A stretch of DNA of 16,141 bases, from NCBI GenBank assembly GCA_039026595.1, contig JBCCMA010000081.1:1-16141 (forward strand). The letters run 5' to 3'. The DNA comes from JBCCMA01 sp039026595 (GTDB lineage Bacteria > Pseudomonadota > Gammaproteobacteria > Steroidobacterales > JBCCMA01). Positions 1-8,094 of this stretch are shown here, in pieces. The translations under genes were made by a program, and so were the position numbers. Within the stretch, counting starts at the first letter, position 1. Every line of letters starts with the position of its first letter. The notes below the pieces were generated by a model. That model was not told the DNA's origin. It searched no databases and saw only the letters and a list, made by a program, of their open reading frames with translations.

Positions 1-2
1 GT

Positions 3-3000
3 TTGATCACCGTGTTGGCCACTCGGGCGCAGGCGGCCGATCTCGTGGCCGAACGTCTCGAACATCGCGCGCAATTATCCGGCGGTGCCGAGTTGGTACC
101 CGACATCGTTATGGGCACCGCGCTGTCTGTTGGCGGCGCCTCCGCGAGCGCCCGTCTGGCGCATGCGAGCGACCTGAGCGTGATCGACGGCGATTTTGCC
201 GTGGCCTTCTGGTTTCGACCGACCGCGGCGCCAACGGGTGCGTGGCGCAGCGTGTTGTACAAGGGCGATAGCGGCAGTGAGCGGAATTTCGCCATTTTCC
301 TGCACCCTGGAAATAACCGTTTGCACTACCGCTTGAGCACGAGCGCCTCACCCAACGATGGGGGCAACTCCAGCGCCGTCCTGACGGGGGGCGAGTGGCA
401 TCATCTCGCGTACGTACGCCGCGGCAATCGATTGTCGATGTACATCAACGGTCGGCTGGATTCAGCCGACACGCTCGGCGGCGAGCCGGTCGCCAATACC
501 GGGGTGTTTCATATCGGCGCCACGCCGTTCTTCGCCGCCGCCGAGGGCGATTTCGCGGATGTGTCTGTGTATCACCGCACGGTCAGCCAGCTGGAAGTGC
601 GCAGTCTTTACAAGCAGCGATTCCCGGACGCCAATCTGGAAGAGCAAGGGGTCGCCTTCGGCTCACCACGATGGCACACCGAAGGTGGCGCGGACGGACG
701 TGTGCTGACGATTGACAGCGCCGAGGATGGTGTCCGTCTGCCAAACTCCATTGTGACGCGGCCCGGCACGGCGAATTGGGGTATGGCGTTCTGGGTACGC
801 CTCGATGAGGCGCCCAGCGGTCAGTGGGAAGCCATGATCCACAAGGGCACGTCCGCCTACGACCGCAACATTGCGCTGTTCCGCGAGCCGGTGCGCAACC
901 GTCTGCACATCGCCGTGTCCCTCGATACCAATGCCAATCTGTCTCAGTCCACTCTGGCGGAACTTGAGGTGGGCGTGTGGAACCACGTGGCGTTGACAAA
1001 GGACGGCGGAACGCTGCGTGTGTTCATTAACGGCGCGCCGGATGTGAGCCTGCCATTTAACGGCGGGCAGCCGGTGTACACCGATAGCCCGCTCTACATT
1101 GGGTCCTCGCCGTGGTACGCCGGTGCGCGCGCCACCTATGACGACGTGACCATGTTCAACTACAAACTGGTGCAGTCGGATGTCGAGCGATTCATGGCCC
1201 GCGATCGGGATATGGCGCCGGCGCAGGGCGGGCGTTGGAGCGACATCCTGCCGTGGCCGCAGGTCCCCGTTTCGATGGCCAATCTGCCGGACGGACGCAT
1301 CCTGACCTGGTCCGGTTCCGAGCGCACCACCTGGCCCCGCGATGAGCAGACGTTCAGCTCAGTCTGGGATCACCGTACCGGTCAGTTCGACGATTTGTTC
1401 CAGCCTGGCCACAACATGTTCTGCGCGCATCTGGCGATGGCCGAGGATGGTCAGGTGTTCGTCAACGGTGGACGCAACCAGACCAACAGTCCGTGGACCA
1501 GCCTGTTTGACTACCGGGATAACCGCTGGAATCAGGTCGAAAACATGGCTACGGGCGGCCGCTGGTATCCGGTGACAAACGCGCTGCCGAACGGCGAAAT
1601 CATGACGTCCATGGGCACCGCGACGAATTTTCGAAATCCTGAAAAATGGTCGGCGTCCGACGGGTGGCAGGTGTTGAACGGGGTCGACTACGCCGAGATG
1701 CGTCAGGGTTTTGATGGCACCACCGGCGGCCGCCGGTGGTGGCCGATCCTGAGCGTGGCGCCCAATGGCAAGTTGTTCCATTACTGGAGCGAGGCGGAAA
1801 ACCACTTTATCGACACATCGGGTGTGGGTGCAGTTGTGCATGCCAACGCCGACGTGGACGTCGATCAACCCACCGGCGTTGCGATCCAGTATCGAGCCGG
1901 CCGCATGATCATGAGCGGTCGTAATCAGGGCGCGCGCAGCGGCGGCAGCAACCGTCGCGCGTACACCATCGACCTGAACGGCTCGGCGCCCGTTGTGCGG
2001 CAAACGCAGGAAATGCAGGCCGGCCGCGCGTTTCACAACCTGGTCCCGCTGCCAAACGGTGAGGTCATTGCGCTTGGCGGTGCAACGTATTCCGGTGCCT
2101 TCAATAACCTCGGCGCGGTGTACCAGGCGGAAATCTGGAATCCACAAAGCGGACAGTGGCGGTTAACAGCCCGCGCCGCCGTGCCGCGAAATTACCACTC
2201 AACCGGCGCGTTGCTCGCAGACGGCCGCGTGCTGTCGGCGGGCGGGGGCTACGGCTCGGGCAACGAATGGCTCGACGGCGCATCGCATCAGAATGCCCAG
2301 GTGTTCAGCCCGCCCTATCTCTATAACGCCGACGGCACGCCGGCACAGCGGCCGTCGATCGAAAGCGCGCCCGGCGTCGTGCGCGCGGGGCAGTCCTTTG
2401 TTGTGCAAACCACAGCCGATGCCGTGCAATTTTCAATGGTGCGGATGGGCGCCAATACCCACGCGGTCAACACCGATTCCCGCTTCCTGTGGCTCGACGC
2501 CGTGGCCAACGCAGACGGGACCACCACGCTCACGCCCAATGCCAATCCAAATATTGTGCTGCCCGGTTACTGGATGGTCTTTGCGTTAAACCAACGCGGC
2601 GTGCCGTCCGAGGCCCACATTGTGCGCGTGGCCCGGTCGACGTCGGTCAGCACGCCGGGCGAAATTCGCTACGTGAAGCTTATTGCGGACTCTGAAGTGA
2701 ATGGCAACAGCTGGACGACCGTGGCGGAACTCAATGTGCTGGATGCCAACGGCGCTGACATTGACCGCTCGCGCTGGCAGGTTTCGGTGGATAGCGCCGA
2801 ACCCGGCTGGCCGGCGGCGAACGCCGTCGATGGCAACAACAATACGTTCTGGCACACGGTGTTCTCGCCCCCCGGACAGGCCAATGATCCGAACCCGCCG
2901 CACGAGCTCGTCGTGGACCTTGGCGGTGACTACGCGCTGACGGCGCTTCGCTACCTGCCCCGGCGCAATAACGCGAATGGGCGTATCGCGGACTACCGCG

Positions 3001-6000
3001 TGCAGATCAGCGCAGACGGTGTGCAGTGGCGCACCGTCGCGTCGGGTCGTTTTGAAAACGACAATCTTGAGAAGACGATCCCAATTGGCGCCGATCCTGA
3101 CACGGTCATGGCCGCGTCGGAGGGGGCGGGAGCGTCCGGCGACAGCCAGACGTTCCAGATTGAGGGCGATGCCGGTCTTGAGTACCGCGTCAGTTTTGGT
3201 GACGGCACGCAGAGCGCCTGGAGCACGGCCACATCGGTCACGCACGCCTTTGCCACGCCGGGTCGCTATGTGGTTGTGGTGACGGCGCGTGATCCGGTGA
3301 CCGGCCGCGAAACCCAGACGTCGTTTGCGCACATTGTGTACGACAGCACCATCGACCCAGGGCAGCCAAACCGCTGGCTGGCCTCCACCAGCGTCGCGTT
3401 TCATCCGTCGCTCGCGCAGGTCTGGAACGTGAATCCGGATAACGATTCGGTGACCGTCATCGACGCCCAAAGCTATGCGCGTCTTGCAGAAATACCGGTG
3501 GGCAATCACCCGACGACGCTGGCGTTCGACAACGCGGGTCAGGTTTGGGTGGTGAACCGCGACAGCGGGTCGATCAGCCTCATCGATCCCGTTTCGCGCG
3601 CGGTAACGGGGACGGTCAACCTGCCAAATGTGCGAGCGCAACCGTTCGGCATACTGATGCCGCGCGATGTCACCGGCGGCGCGGCGGGCTCGGCTCTGGT
3701 GTCTTTGGAGGGCACGGATGAGATCGTTCAGATCGACCTGGCGTCGCGCACGGTGGTGCGAACCGCTCAGACCGTGTCGCATCCGCGCCATCTCGCACAG
3801 AGCCCGGATGCGAGCCATGTGTTTGTGACCTCGTTCATCACCCCGCCGGTTCCGGGAGAGGCCACGTCTGAGCCCGATGTCAGCTCGGGCACGATGGCAC
3901 TGCAGGTCATGCGCGCGGAGAATCTGGTTGTGCGCACAACCACCGCCCTTCGCCACAGTGATCGTCCGCGTTCCGAGAACAGCGGGCCGGGGCTGCCCAA
4001 TTACATCGGGCCAATGGCGATGCATCCGGCCGGTCACACCGCGTACGCGCCCTCGAAGCAAGACAACATTCTGGGCGGCGGGTTGCGCAGCAACGGTGTA
4101 CTGACCTTTGATCAAGCGGTGCGTGCCATCAGCTCACGCATTCGCATCAACGGTGCGCAAACGATCGAGCAACCTCTGGCCCGGATCGACCACGACAACG
4201 CGTCGGTGGCCAGTGCGGCGGTGTACGGGCCCTACGGAATCCATCTTTTTACTGCCCTCGAGGGCAATCGACAGATTGCCGTGAGCTTGCCCGAAAATAA
4301 CGCCGAGGTGGTGCGCTTCGATGTTGGCTTCGCACCGCAGGGACTGGCGCTGTCACCCGACGGCAGAACGCTCGCGGTGCACAACTTCATGGGCCGCAGC
4401 GTTCATCTGGTCGATATCGAGCCCATCGTTGAGTTCGGCGCCCTCGACACCGCGGTTCTGGCCGAAGTGGCCACGGTGGGAAATGAAGCGCTCAATGCCG
4501 AAGTGTTCTACGGCAAGCAGCTGTTCTATGACGCCCGCGATGATCGCCTCGCGGCGCTGGACTACATGAGTTGCGCCAGTTGCCACGCTGACGGCGGCGA
4601 CGACGGTCGCGTCTGGGACTTCACGCAGTTCGGCGAGGGGGTGCGCAACACCATTACGCTGCGGGGTCGTGGCGGGACGGCGCACGGCTTTGTCCACTGG
4701 TCGGCAAATTTTGACGAGATTCAGGATTTCGAGGACCAGATTCGTCGGTTCGCAGGCGGCGCGGGCCTGATGGACGATCAGGACTTTTTTGCGGGCACCC
4801 GCAGCGAACCGCTGGGTGCGCCGAAAACCGGTTTGAGTGGAGACCTTGATGCGTTGGCCGCGTATACCGAGTCGCTGACGCGCGGCGAACCCAGTCCGTA
4901 CCGACCTGCTGCGCAGGCATTGAGCGCTGCAGGCGAACAGGGCCGACAGGTGTTCCGCCAACGCAACTGCGGGGTGTGCCACGCGGCGCCGCGCTTTACC
5001 GACAGCAGTGTCGCAACGTTGCACGATATAGGCACCATCACGCTCGCCAGCGGTGCGCGGCTCGGCGCCTCGCTTACCGGTATCGATACACCGTCGCTGG
5101 TAAGCGCGTGGCAGACCCCGCCGTATCTGCACGACGGGTCCGCCCGCACCCTCGGTGAAGCCATCGCGGCGCACAGCGGCGAGGCTATGACGCAGGGTGA
5201 TCTCGACGCACTGGAAGCCTACCTGCTGGAACTGGATGAACAGACCGCCCTGATTGTTGACGAACCCGAGGCGGCCCTTTACCGCGCTGGCATCGAGACG
5301 GTCCTGCAGCCGGACATCACCACCTGGTTCCAGGTCACCTTCGACGTGCCGTTTGACGAGGCGCCCATCGTGGTGATGGGACCGTTGTCGTTCAACGGCG
5401 GGCATCCCGCCACGCTACGTGTGCGCAACGTGACGGCCGAAGGTTTTGAGTTTCAGGTGGATGAGTGGGATTACCTCGACGGTTGGCACATCACCGAAAC
5501 GGTGAGCTGGCTCGCCGTCAAACCCGGGCGTCATGTCTTCGGGGGATTGAACGTGGAAGCAGGGTCGATCGTCGCGGACGGTGCGCGACGATCGTTTGGG
5601 TTCGGGGCAGACTTTGGCGGCACACCTGTGCTGTTCAGTCAGGTGGTCACGGCGAACGACGCGGCGGCGGTCACCACTCGGCAGGCCAATCTCACGCCCA
5701 ACGGGTTCCGGCTTGAGGTGGAGGAAGAAGAGAACGCAAGCGGTGCTCATGCGGATGAAACGGTTCACTATCTCGCCTTCGATCTGGGCGCAGGCACGCT
5801 GCTTGACGGCGGTCGCGTCCTGACGGGGCGTACGCCGAATCAGGTCACAGACAGCTGGTATAACATCGACTTTGGCGAGGCCGTCGACGATGCGGTGTTC
5901 CTGTCTGCCATGCAGACGACTGACGGTGGGGACACCGCCAGTGTTCGGTTCCGCAGCCTCCAGGGGAGCCGCGTACAGGTGCACGTGGATGAGGAGCAGT

Positions 6001-6128
6001 CCCGCGATACGGAAGTGGCGCATACCACCGAGGTGGTGGGGTGGCTACGCATCAGCGTCCCCTTATCCGCCGGGAACAATGCCGTAGTCGCGACGCGCAA
6101 GACGGCAACGAACGCGCGCCCGAGGTAG
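3..6128 (+). CDS. Giant secreted mosaic protein: LamG x2, galactose-oxidase-like copper oxidase, F5/8C, PKD, YVTN propeller, di-heme peroxidase-like, lectin repeats (5' partial)
   Basis: The frame is open at the left edge, so the start and any signal peptide lie outside; residue numbers count from base 3 (2041 visible). Two LamG-like domains (about 13-205 and 217-400) carry matching FW strands at W70 and W264. A kelch-type galactose oxidase domain and its C-terminal Ig-like domain (about 408-880) keep the copper and radical residues of family AA5: HNMFC with C474, RWY with Y522, NYH with Y731 and H732, and NTHAVNTD with H820. Next come an F5/8 type C-like domain (about 886-1026), PKD (about 1036-1112, FGDG) and a YVTN propeller (about 1123-1480). 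A MauG/cytochrome c peroxidase-like module has two heme sites, CASCH 1524-1528 and CGVCH 1656-1660, plus the family motif PPYLHDGSARTL around H1710. Three H-type-lectin-like repeats end the protein (1760-2026). AA5 enzymes oxidise alcohols or aldehydes and make H2O2; heme maturation requires export to the periplasm or beyond. The substrate is unknown and no PEP-CTERM tail is present. The family calls are firm for the oxidase and cytochrome modules and less so for the lectin repeats. Confidence 0.9.
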   Translation: MITVLATRAQAADLVAERLEHRAQLSGGAELVPDIVMGTALSVGGASASARLAHASDLSVIDGDFAVAFWFRPTAAPTGAWRSVLYKGDSGSERNFAIFLHPGNNRLHYRLSTSASPNDGGNSSAVLTGGEWHHLAYVRRGNRLSMYINGRLDSADTLGGEPVANTGVFHIGATPFFAAAEGDFADVSVYHRTVSQLEVRSLYKQRFPDANLEEQGVAFGSPRWHTEGGADGRVLTIDSAEDGVRLPNSIVTRPGTANWGMAFWVRLDEAPSGQWEAMIHKGTSAYDRNIALFREPVRNRLHIAVSLDTNANLSQSTLAELEVGVWNHVALTKDGGTLRVFINGAPDVSLPFNGGQPVYTDSPLYIGSSPWYAGARATYDDVTMFNYKLVQSDVERFMARDRDMAPAQGGRWSDILPWPQVPVSMANLPDGRILTWSGSERTTWPRDEQTFSSVWDHRTGQFDDLFQPGHNMFCAHLAMAEDGQVFVNGGRNQTNSPWTSLFDYRDNRWNQVENMATGGRWYPVTNALPNGEIMTSMGTATNFRNPEKWSASDGWQVLNGVDYAEMRQGFDGTTGGRRWWPILSVAPNGKLFHYWSEAENHFIDTSGVGAVVHANADVDVDQPTGVAIQYRAGRMIMSGRNQGARSGGSNRRAYTIDLNGSAPVVRQTQEMQAGRAFHNLVPLPNGEVIALGGATYSGAFNNLGAVYQAEIWNPQSGQWRLTARAAVPRNYHSTGALLADGRVLSAGGGYGSGNEWLDGASHQNAQVFSPPYLYNADGTPAQRPSIESAPGVVRAGQSFVVQTTADAVQFSMVRMGANTHAVNTDSRFLWLDAVANADGTTTLTPNANPNIVLPGYWMVFALNQRGVPSEAHIVRVARSTSVSTPGEIRYVKLIADSEVNGNSWTTVAELNVLDANGADIDRSRWQVSVDSAEPGWPAANAVDGNNNTFWHTVFSPPGQANDPNPPHELVVDLGGDYALTALRYLPRRNNANGRIADYRVQISADGVQWRTVASGRFENDNLEKTIPIGADPDTVMAASEGAGASGDSQTFQIEGDAGLEYRVSFGDGTQSAWSTATSVTHAFATPGRYVVVVTARDPVTGRETQTSFAHIVYDSTIDPGQPNRWLASTSVAFHPSLAQVWNVNPDNDSVTVIDAQSYARLAEIPVGNHPTTLAFDNAGQVWVVNRDSGSISLIDPVSRAVTGTVNLPNVRAQPFGILMPRDVTGGAAGSALVSLEGTDEIVQIDLASRTVVRTAQTVSHPRHLAQSPDASHVFVTSFITPPVPGEATSEPDVSSGTMALQVMRAENLVVRTTTALRHSDRPRSENSGPGLPNYIGPMAMHPAGHTAYAPSKQDNILGGGLRSNGVLTFDQAVRAISSRIRINGAQTIEQPLARIDHDNASVASAAVYGPYGIHLFTALEGNRQIAVSLPENNAEVVRFDVGFAPQGLALSPDGRTLAVHNFMGRSVHLVDIEPIVEFGALDTAVLAEVATVGNEALNAEVFYGKQLFYDARDDRLAALDYMSCASCHADGGDDGRVWDFTQFGEGVRNTITLRGRGGTAHGFVHWSANFDEIQDFEDQIRRFAGGAGLMDDQDFFAGTRSEPLGAPKTGLSGDLDALAAYTESLTRGEPSPYRPAAQALSAAGEQGRQVFRQRNCGVCHAAPRFTDSSVATLHDIGTITLASGARLGASLTGIDTPSLVSAWQTPPYLHDGSARTLGEAIAAHSGEAMTQGDLDALEAYLLELDEQTALIVDEPEAALYRAGIETVLQPDITTWFQVTFDVPFDEAPIVVMGPLSFNGGHPATLRVRNVTAEGFEFQVDEWDYLDGWHITETVSWLAVKPGRHVFGGLNVEAGSIVADGARRSFGFGADFGGTPVLFSQVVTANDAAAVTTRQANLTPNGFRLEVEEEENASGAHADETVHYLAFDLGAGTLLDGGRVLTGRTPNQVTDSWYNIDFGEAVDDAVFLSAMQTTDGGDTASVRFRSLQGSRVQVHVDEEQSRDTEVAHTTEVVGWLRISVPLSAGNNAVVATRKTATNARPR
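5280..6083 (+). repeat. Three tandem H-type-lectin-like protein repeats at the C-terminus of the mosaic oxidase
   Basis: Three diverged units recur every 87-91 residues. Each holds a strand of the type (A/T)P(I/V)(V/L)x or DAVFLS, then an NGF/EGF-like turn followed by (E/Q)VxEE or QVDEW, and closes with an aromatic-Leu strand: SWLAV (W1836), HYLAF (Y1923) and GWLRI (W2014). The pattern of a hydrophobic PPVV-like strand, an S-P-T-G-F-like turn and a terminal ISW strand resembles the H-type lectin fold of snail agglutinin. The similarity is read by eye; sugar binding is inferred, not shown. Confidence 0.6.
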
Positions 6129-6176
6129 TGACCTGCGGACGCACGACTCGTACACTTCCGTGCTCACCGGGCCCTG

Positions 6177-6716
6177 ATGGTCGTCGCCGTATCGCCACCT
6201 ATGTTCAGGTTGTTCAAAACAGCACGCGTGTTGCGCGCGCTCGTCCGGCTTGTTGGTTGCGGCCTGGCAGCGGGGGCACTCGCGGCGCCCTGCACGGAGT
6301 CGATTGCCGAGGCGGACGCGGCGGCGGGCCAGCTAACGTCGACGGCCGACCTTGTGGCCGTGGGGCGTTTTCTCGCTGAGGACGACCGCCGGGCAGACCT
6401 GCTCGAACTAACCGGCGTCTGGCTGGGCGAGCCGCGGCGCTATGTGCCCGCCAGCGTGGCGGTGCGGCTTGAAGACGGGCGCGGCGCGGTCTTTGGTCAA
6501 AAGAGCGAGCAGGGCCTGGCCTCGCTCTGGTCCGATTGCTTCGCCGTTACGCCCGACGAGGTGGTCGCGGCGGTACGGGCGCGCCTTGGTGAGGCGTCAC
6601 CACCACCACGATTCAAGTGGAGCTTCCCGCTGGTGCTGGCGTTTGTGATCGCGCTGGTCTTTACGATCTTCGCGTTCTGGTTCATGGCGATGGCGTTCAC
6701 AGGACGTGGACCCTAG
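6177..6716 (+). CDS. Exported protein with C-terminal membrane anchor, function unknown
   Basis: The 179-residue protein is not one I recognise. Its N-terminus is basic, then hydrophobic, and ends in an ALA-A-like signal peptidase I site near residues 34-37. A second ATG at 6201 (Met9) gives a more ordinary signal peptide and may be the true start; neither start has a clear Shine-Dalgarno. The mature part has two cysteines (C39, C121) that could form a disulfide in the periplasm. A strong transmembrane helix at about 150-173 is rich in Phe, Trp and Met and is followed by only a few residues. The likely topology is a periplasmic domain anchored in the inner membrane. It starts 48 bases after the mosaic oxidase stop on the same strand, so co-transcription is plausible. 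The stop is 25 bases from the end of the convergent methyltransferase gene. Confidence 0.7.
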   Translation: MVVAVSPPMFRLFKTARVLRALVRLVGCGLAAGALAAPCTESIAEADAAAGQLTSTADLVAVGRFLAEDDRRADLLELTGVWLGEPRRYVPASVAVRLEDGRGAVFGQKSEQGLASLWSDCFAVTPDEVVAAVRARLGEASPPPRFKWSFPLVLAFVIALVFTIFAFWFMAMAFTGRGP

Positions 6717-6758
6717 CCGGGCGGTTTTCACGGCGCCTGCGCTACGCCGGGCGGTTTT
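6716..6758. repeat. 13-bp direct repeat between convergent genes
   Basis: GCCGGGCGGTTTT occurs at 6716-6728 and again at 6746-6758, 30 bases apart. The first copy begins on the last base of the upstream stop codon and the second covers the last codons of the opposite methyltransferase gene. A 5-bp stem (CGGCG 6731-6735 with CGCCG 6745-6749) lies between and could be part of a weak bidirectional terminator, but the T-run is short and not adjacent to the stem. Confidence 0.5.
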
Positions 6759-8094
6759 GCTGATAAATCTCAAGCAGGAACTGCCGCACCATTTCCGTGG
6801 CCTCGTGCGGGTCGCCGCGGTTTTGGCGCGCCATGCGGCCTCCCAGTTTTCGGATGGACGTTTTGCCATCGATGTCGGCAGTCAAAGCGGCGTAGCTGCG
6901 ATGCTGTTGCTCAAAGGCCTGGAAATAGCGTGTCCTCGGTATCGGCTGATCGATGTCAAGCAGCCAGCTCGGTAAGACCTGAACCTCCATTTTGCGCGCG
7001 ATATCGCGTTCTTTTGTCGCCGACCATGACCACACACGCTCAACGCGGTACCCCGCGTTGTATGGAGACTTGAGATAGGGCATTTCAGTCTCGGTTGGCT
7101 CGCCCATGGCGAATCCGGCCGCCTCGGCGATGCCGGAGATTTCTTCAATGGCATAGCGATGCGCGTCGCGCGACTGATTGAATACGAGGCTTCCAAAGTT
7201 AATCCAGCGGCCGCCGACGGGCAGATAGCTGTTAAGTTGCCGCAGGAACAATGTGAGTTCGTGCGGCTGGATGTCGATCAGCCACGGGGTGACGGCCACA
7301 TCAAATGCGTTCGAGGCAAACGGCGGGTTGGTCGCATCGGCGAAGGCGAGACTCAAGCCGGTGGGCCAATGGTCGAGTCCGGTGAACGTGTGTTCGATCG
7401 CCTGGTCTTCGGTGCATCTGGGCTGGGCGGGGAACTCGTGCAGACGGAAGCCTCGACCGTCAAACACGCGGTTGGCCGCCATCAGAAGAAGGGGATTTAT
7501 GTCGGTGGCGACCGTCAGTTCTGGTCGATACGCGTCGTGCAGATCGTGGGCCAGCCGGCCACTGCCTGCGCCGAGCACGACCATCCGTTGCGGTGCCGTG
7601 GCGCCGATCGCATCGCGCACTATCTGGCAGCCCTGCGCATTTTCCTGATCGCCCCAGATCCAGTCTCGGTACAGGTTTGCTTCGTAGCTCAGCAGGTTCT
7701 GAATGGAGGGCGCACGATCGCGCAGGGCGTCGTAGAGCGCCGATGTGGCGACTTTGGTTGTGACCACCGGGCGCATCAGCGCGATGACCTCAGTCAGGAA
7801 AACCTGCTTGGCGTGCTGCAACGTGCTGAGCCGCTGGCGGGTAGGGCCGCTGCTGCGTTTGCTCTCGCGCTCCAGCTGCGCGACTTCGGACTGAATGACC
7901 TGCTGCAAATGATGGAGTTTGGCCCCCCAATCCAGCAGGGAGTTTCGAGGCGATGGCAAAAGCCACGGGACACCCTCGATCAAAGGGTAGCTGTGTGCGC
8001 CGTCTGCGGTTTCGAGCGAACCGTTCGCAAGACCCAGCGCGTTCCCCGTCGTCGGGCAACGCAGGACCTCTTGCAGTGCGTCGTGCATGTCCAT
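6742..8094 (-). CDS. SAM-dependent methyltransferase, N2227/carnosine N-methyltransferase-like, with Trm112-like N-terminus
   Basis: The product has 450 residues. Residues 8-46 look like a Trm112/YcaR-type domain (LRCPTTGNAL, then SYPLIEGVPWLLP), but only one of the usual zinc cysteines remains (C13), so metal binding is unlikely. A helical region with charged residues follows (55-150). The Rossmann SAM-binding motif is VVLGAGSGR (172-180), the acidic motif II is ATDIN (196-200), and ADATN (252-256) and DVAVTPWLID (265-274) follow. GGRWINFGSLVF (294-305) and the later EMPYLKSPYNAGYRVERV match the pattern of N2227 proteins, in which WIN(L/F)GP(L) precedes the end of the methyltransferase fold; carnosine N-methyltransferase is the characterised eukaryotic member. 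The bacterial substrate is unknown and could be a small peptide or amine. The ATG at 8094 is preceded by GGTGG; Met3 at 8088 is an alternative. It is divergent from the DUF4336 gene and has no evident operon partner. Confidence 0.8.
   Translation of the reverse strand: MDMHDALQEVLRCPTTGNALGLANGSLETADGAHSYPLIEGVPWLLPSPRNSLLDWGAKLHHLQQVIQSEVAQLERESKRSSGPTRQRLSTLQHAKQVFLTEVIALMRPVVTTKVATSALYDALRDRAPSIQNLLSYEANLYRDWIWGDQENAQGCQIVRDAIGATAPQRMVVLGAGSGRLAHDLHDAYRPELTVATDINPLLLMAANRVFDGRGFRLHEFPAQPRCTEDQAIEHTFTGLDHWPTGLSLAFADATNPPFASNAFDVAVTPWLIDIQPHELTLFLRQLNSYLPVGGRWINFGSLVFNQSRDAHRYAIEEISGIAEAAGFAMGEPTETEMPYLKSPYNAGYRVERVWSWSATKERDIARKMEVQVLPSWLLDIDQPIPRTRYFQAFEQQHRSYAALTADIDGKTSIRKLGGRMARQNRGDPHEATEMVRQFLLEIYQQNRPA

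Noticed and set aside
3..5. TTG at base 3 as the real start of the giant oxidase
   Set aside because: It is simply the first codon at the edge; no signal peptide follows, although the heme and secreted domains require export, so the gene must begin upstream.
2586..4115. 509-codon open frame on the - strand inside the oxidase gene
   Set aside because: It is antisense to well-recognised F5/8C, PKD and propeller domains and its product is Arg/His-rich with no domain; a high-GC shadow frame.
4353..5405. 350-codon open frame on the - strand inside the oxidase gene
   Set aside because: It is antisense to the heme module with its clear CxxCH motifs; the composition is that of a shadow frame.
6050..6128. 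PEP-CTERM or similar sorting signal at the end of the giant oxidase
   Set aside because: The tail (SAGNNAVVATRKTATNARPR) has basic residues but no PEP motif and no hydrophobic helix.
6731..6758. Rho-independent terminator between the convergent genes
   Set aside because: The stem is only 5 bp with a 9-base loop, and the four T residues are separated from it by several bases.
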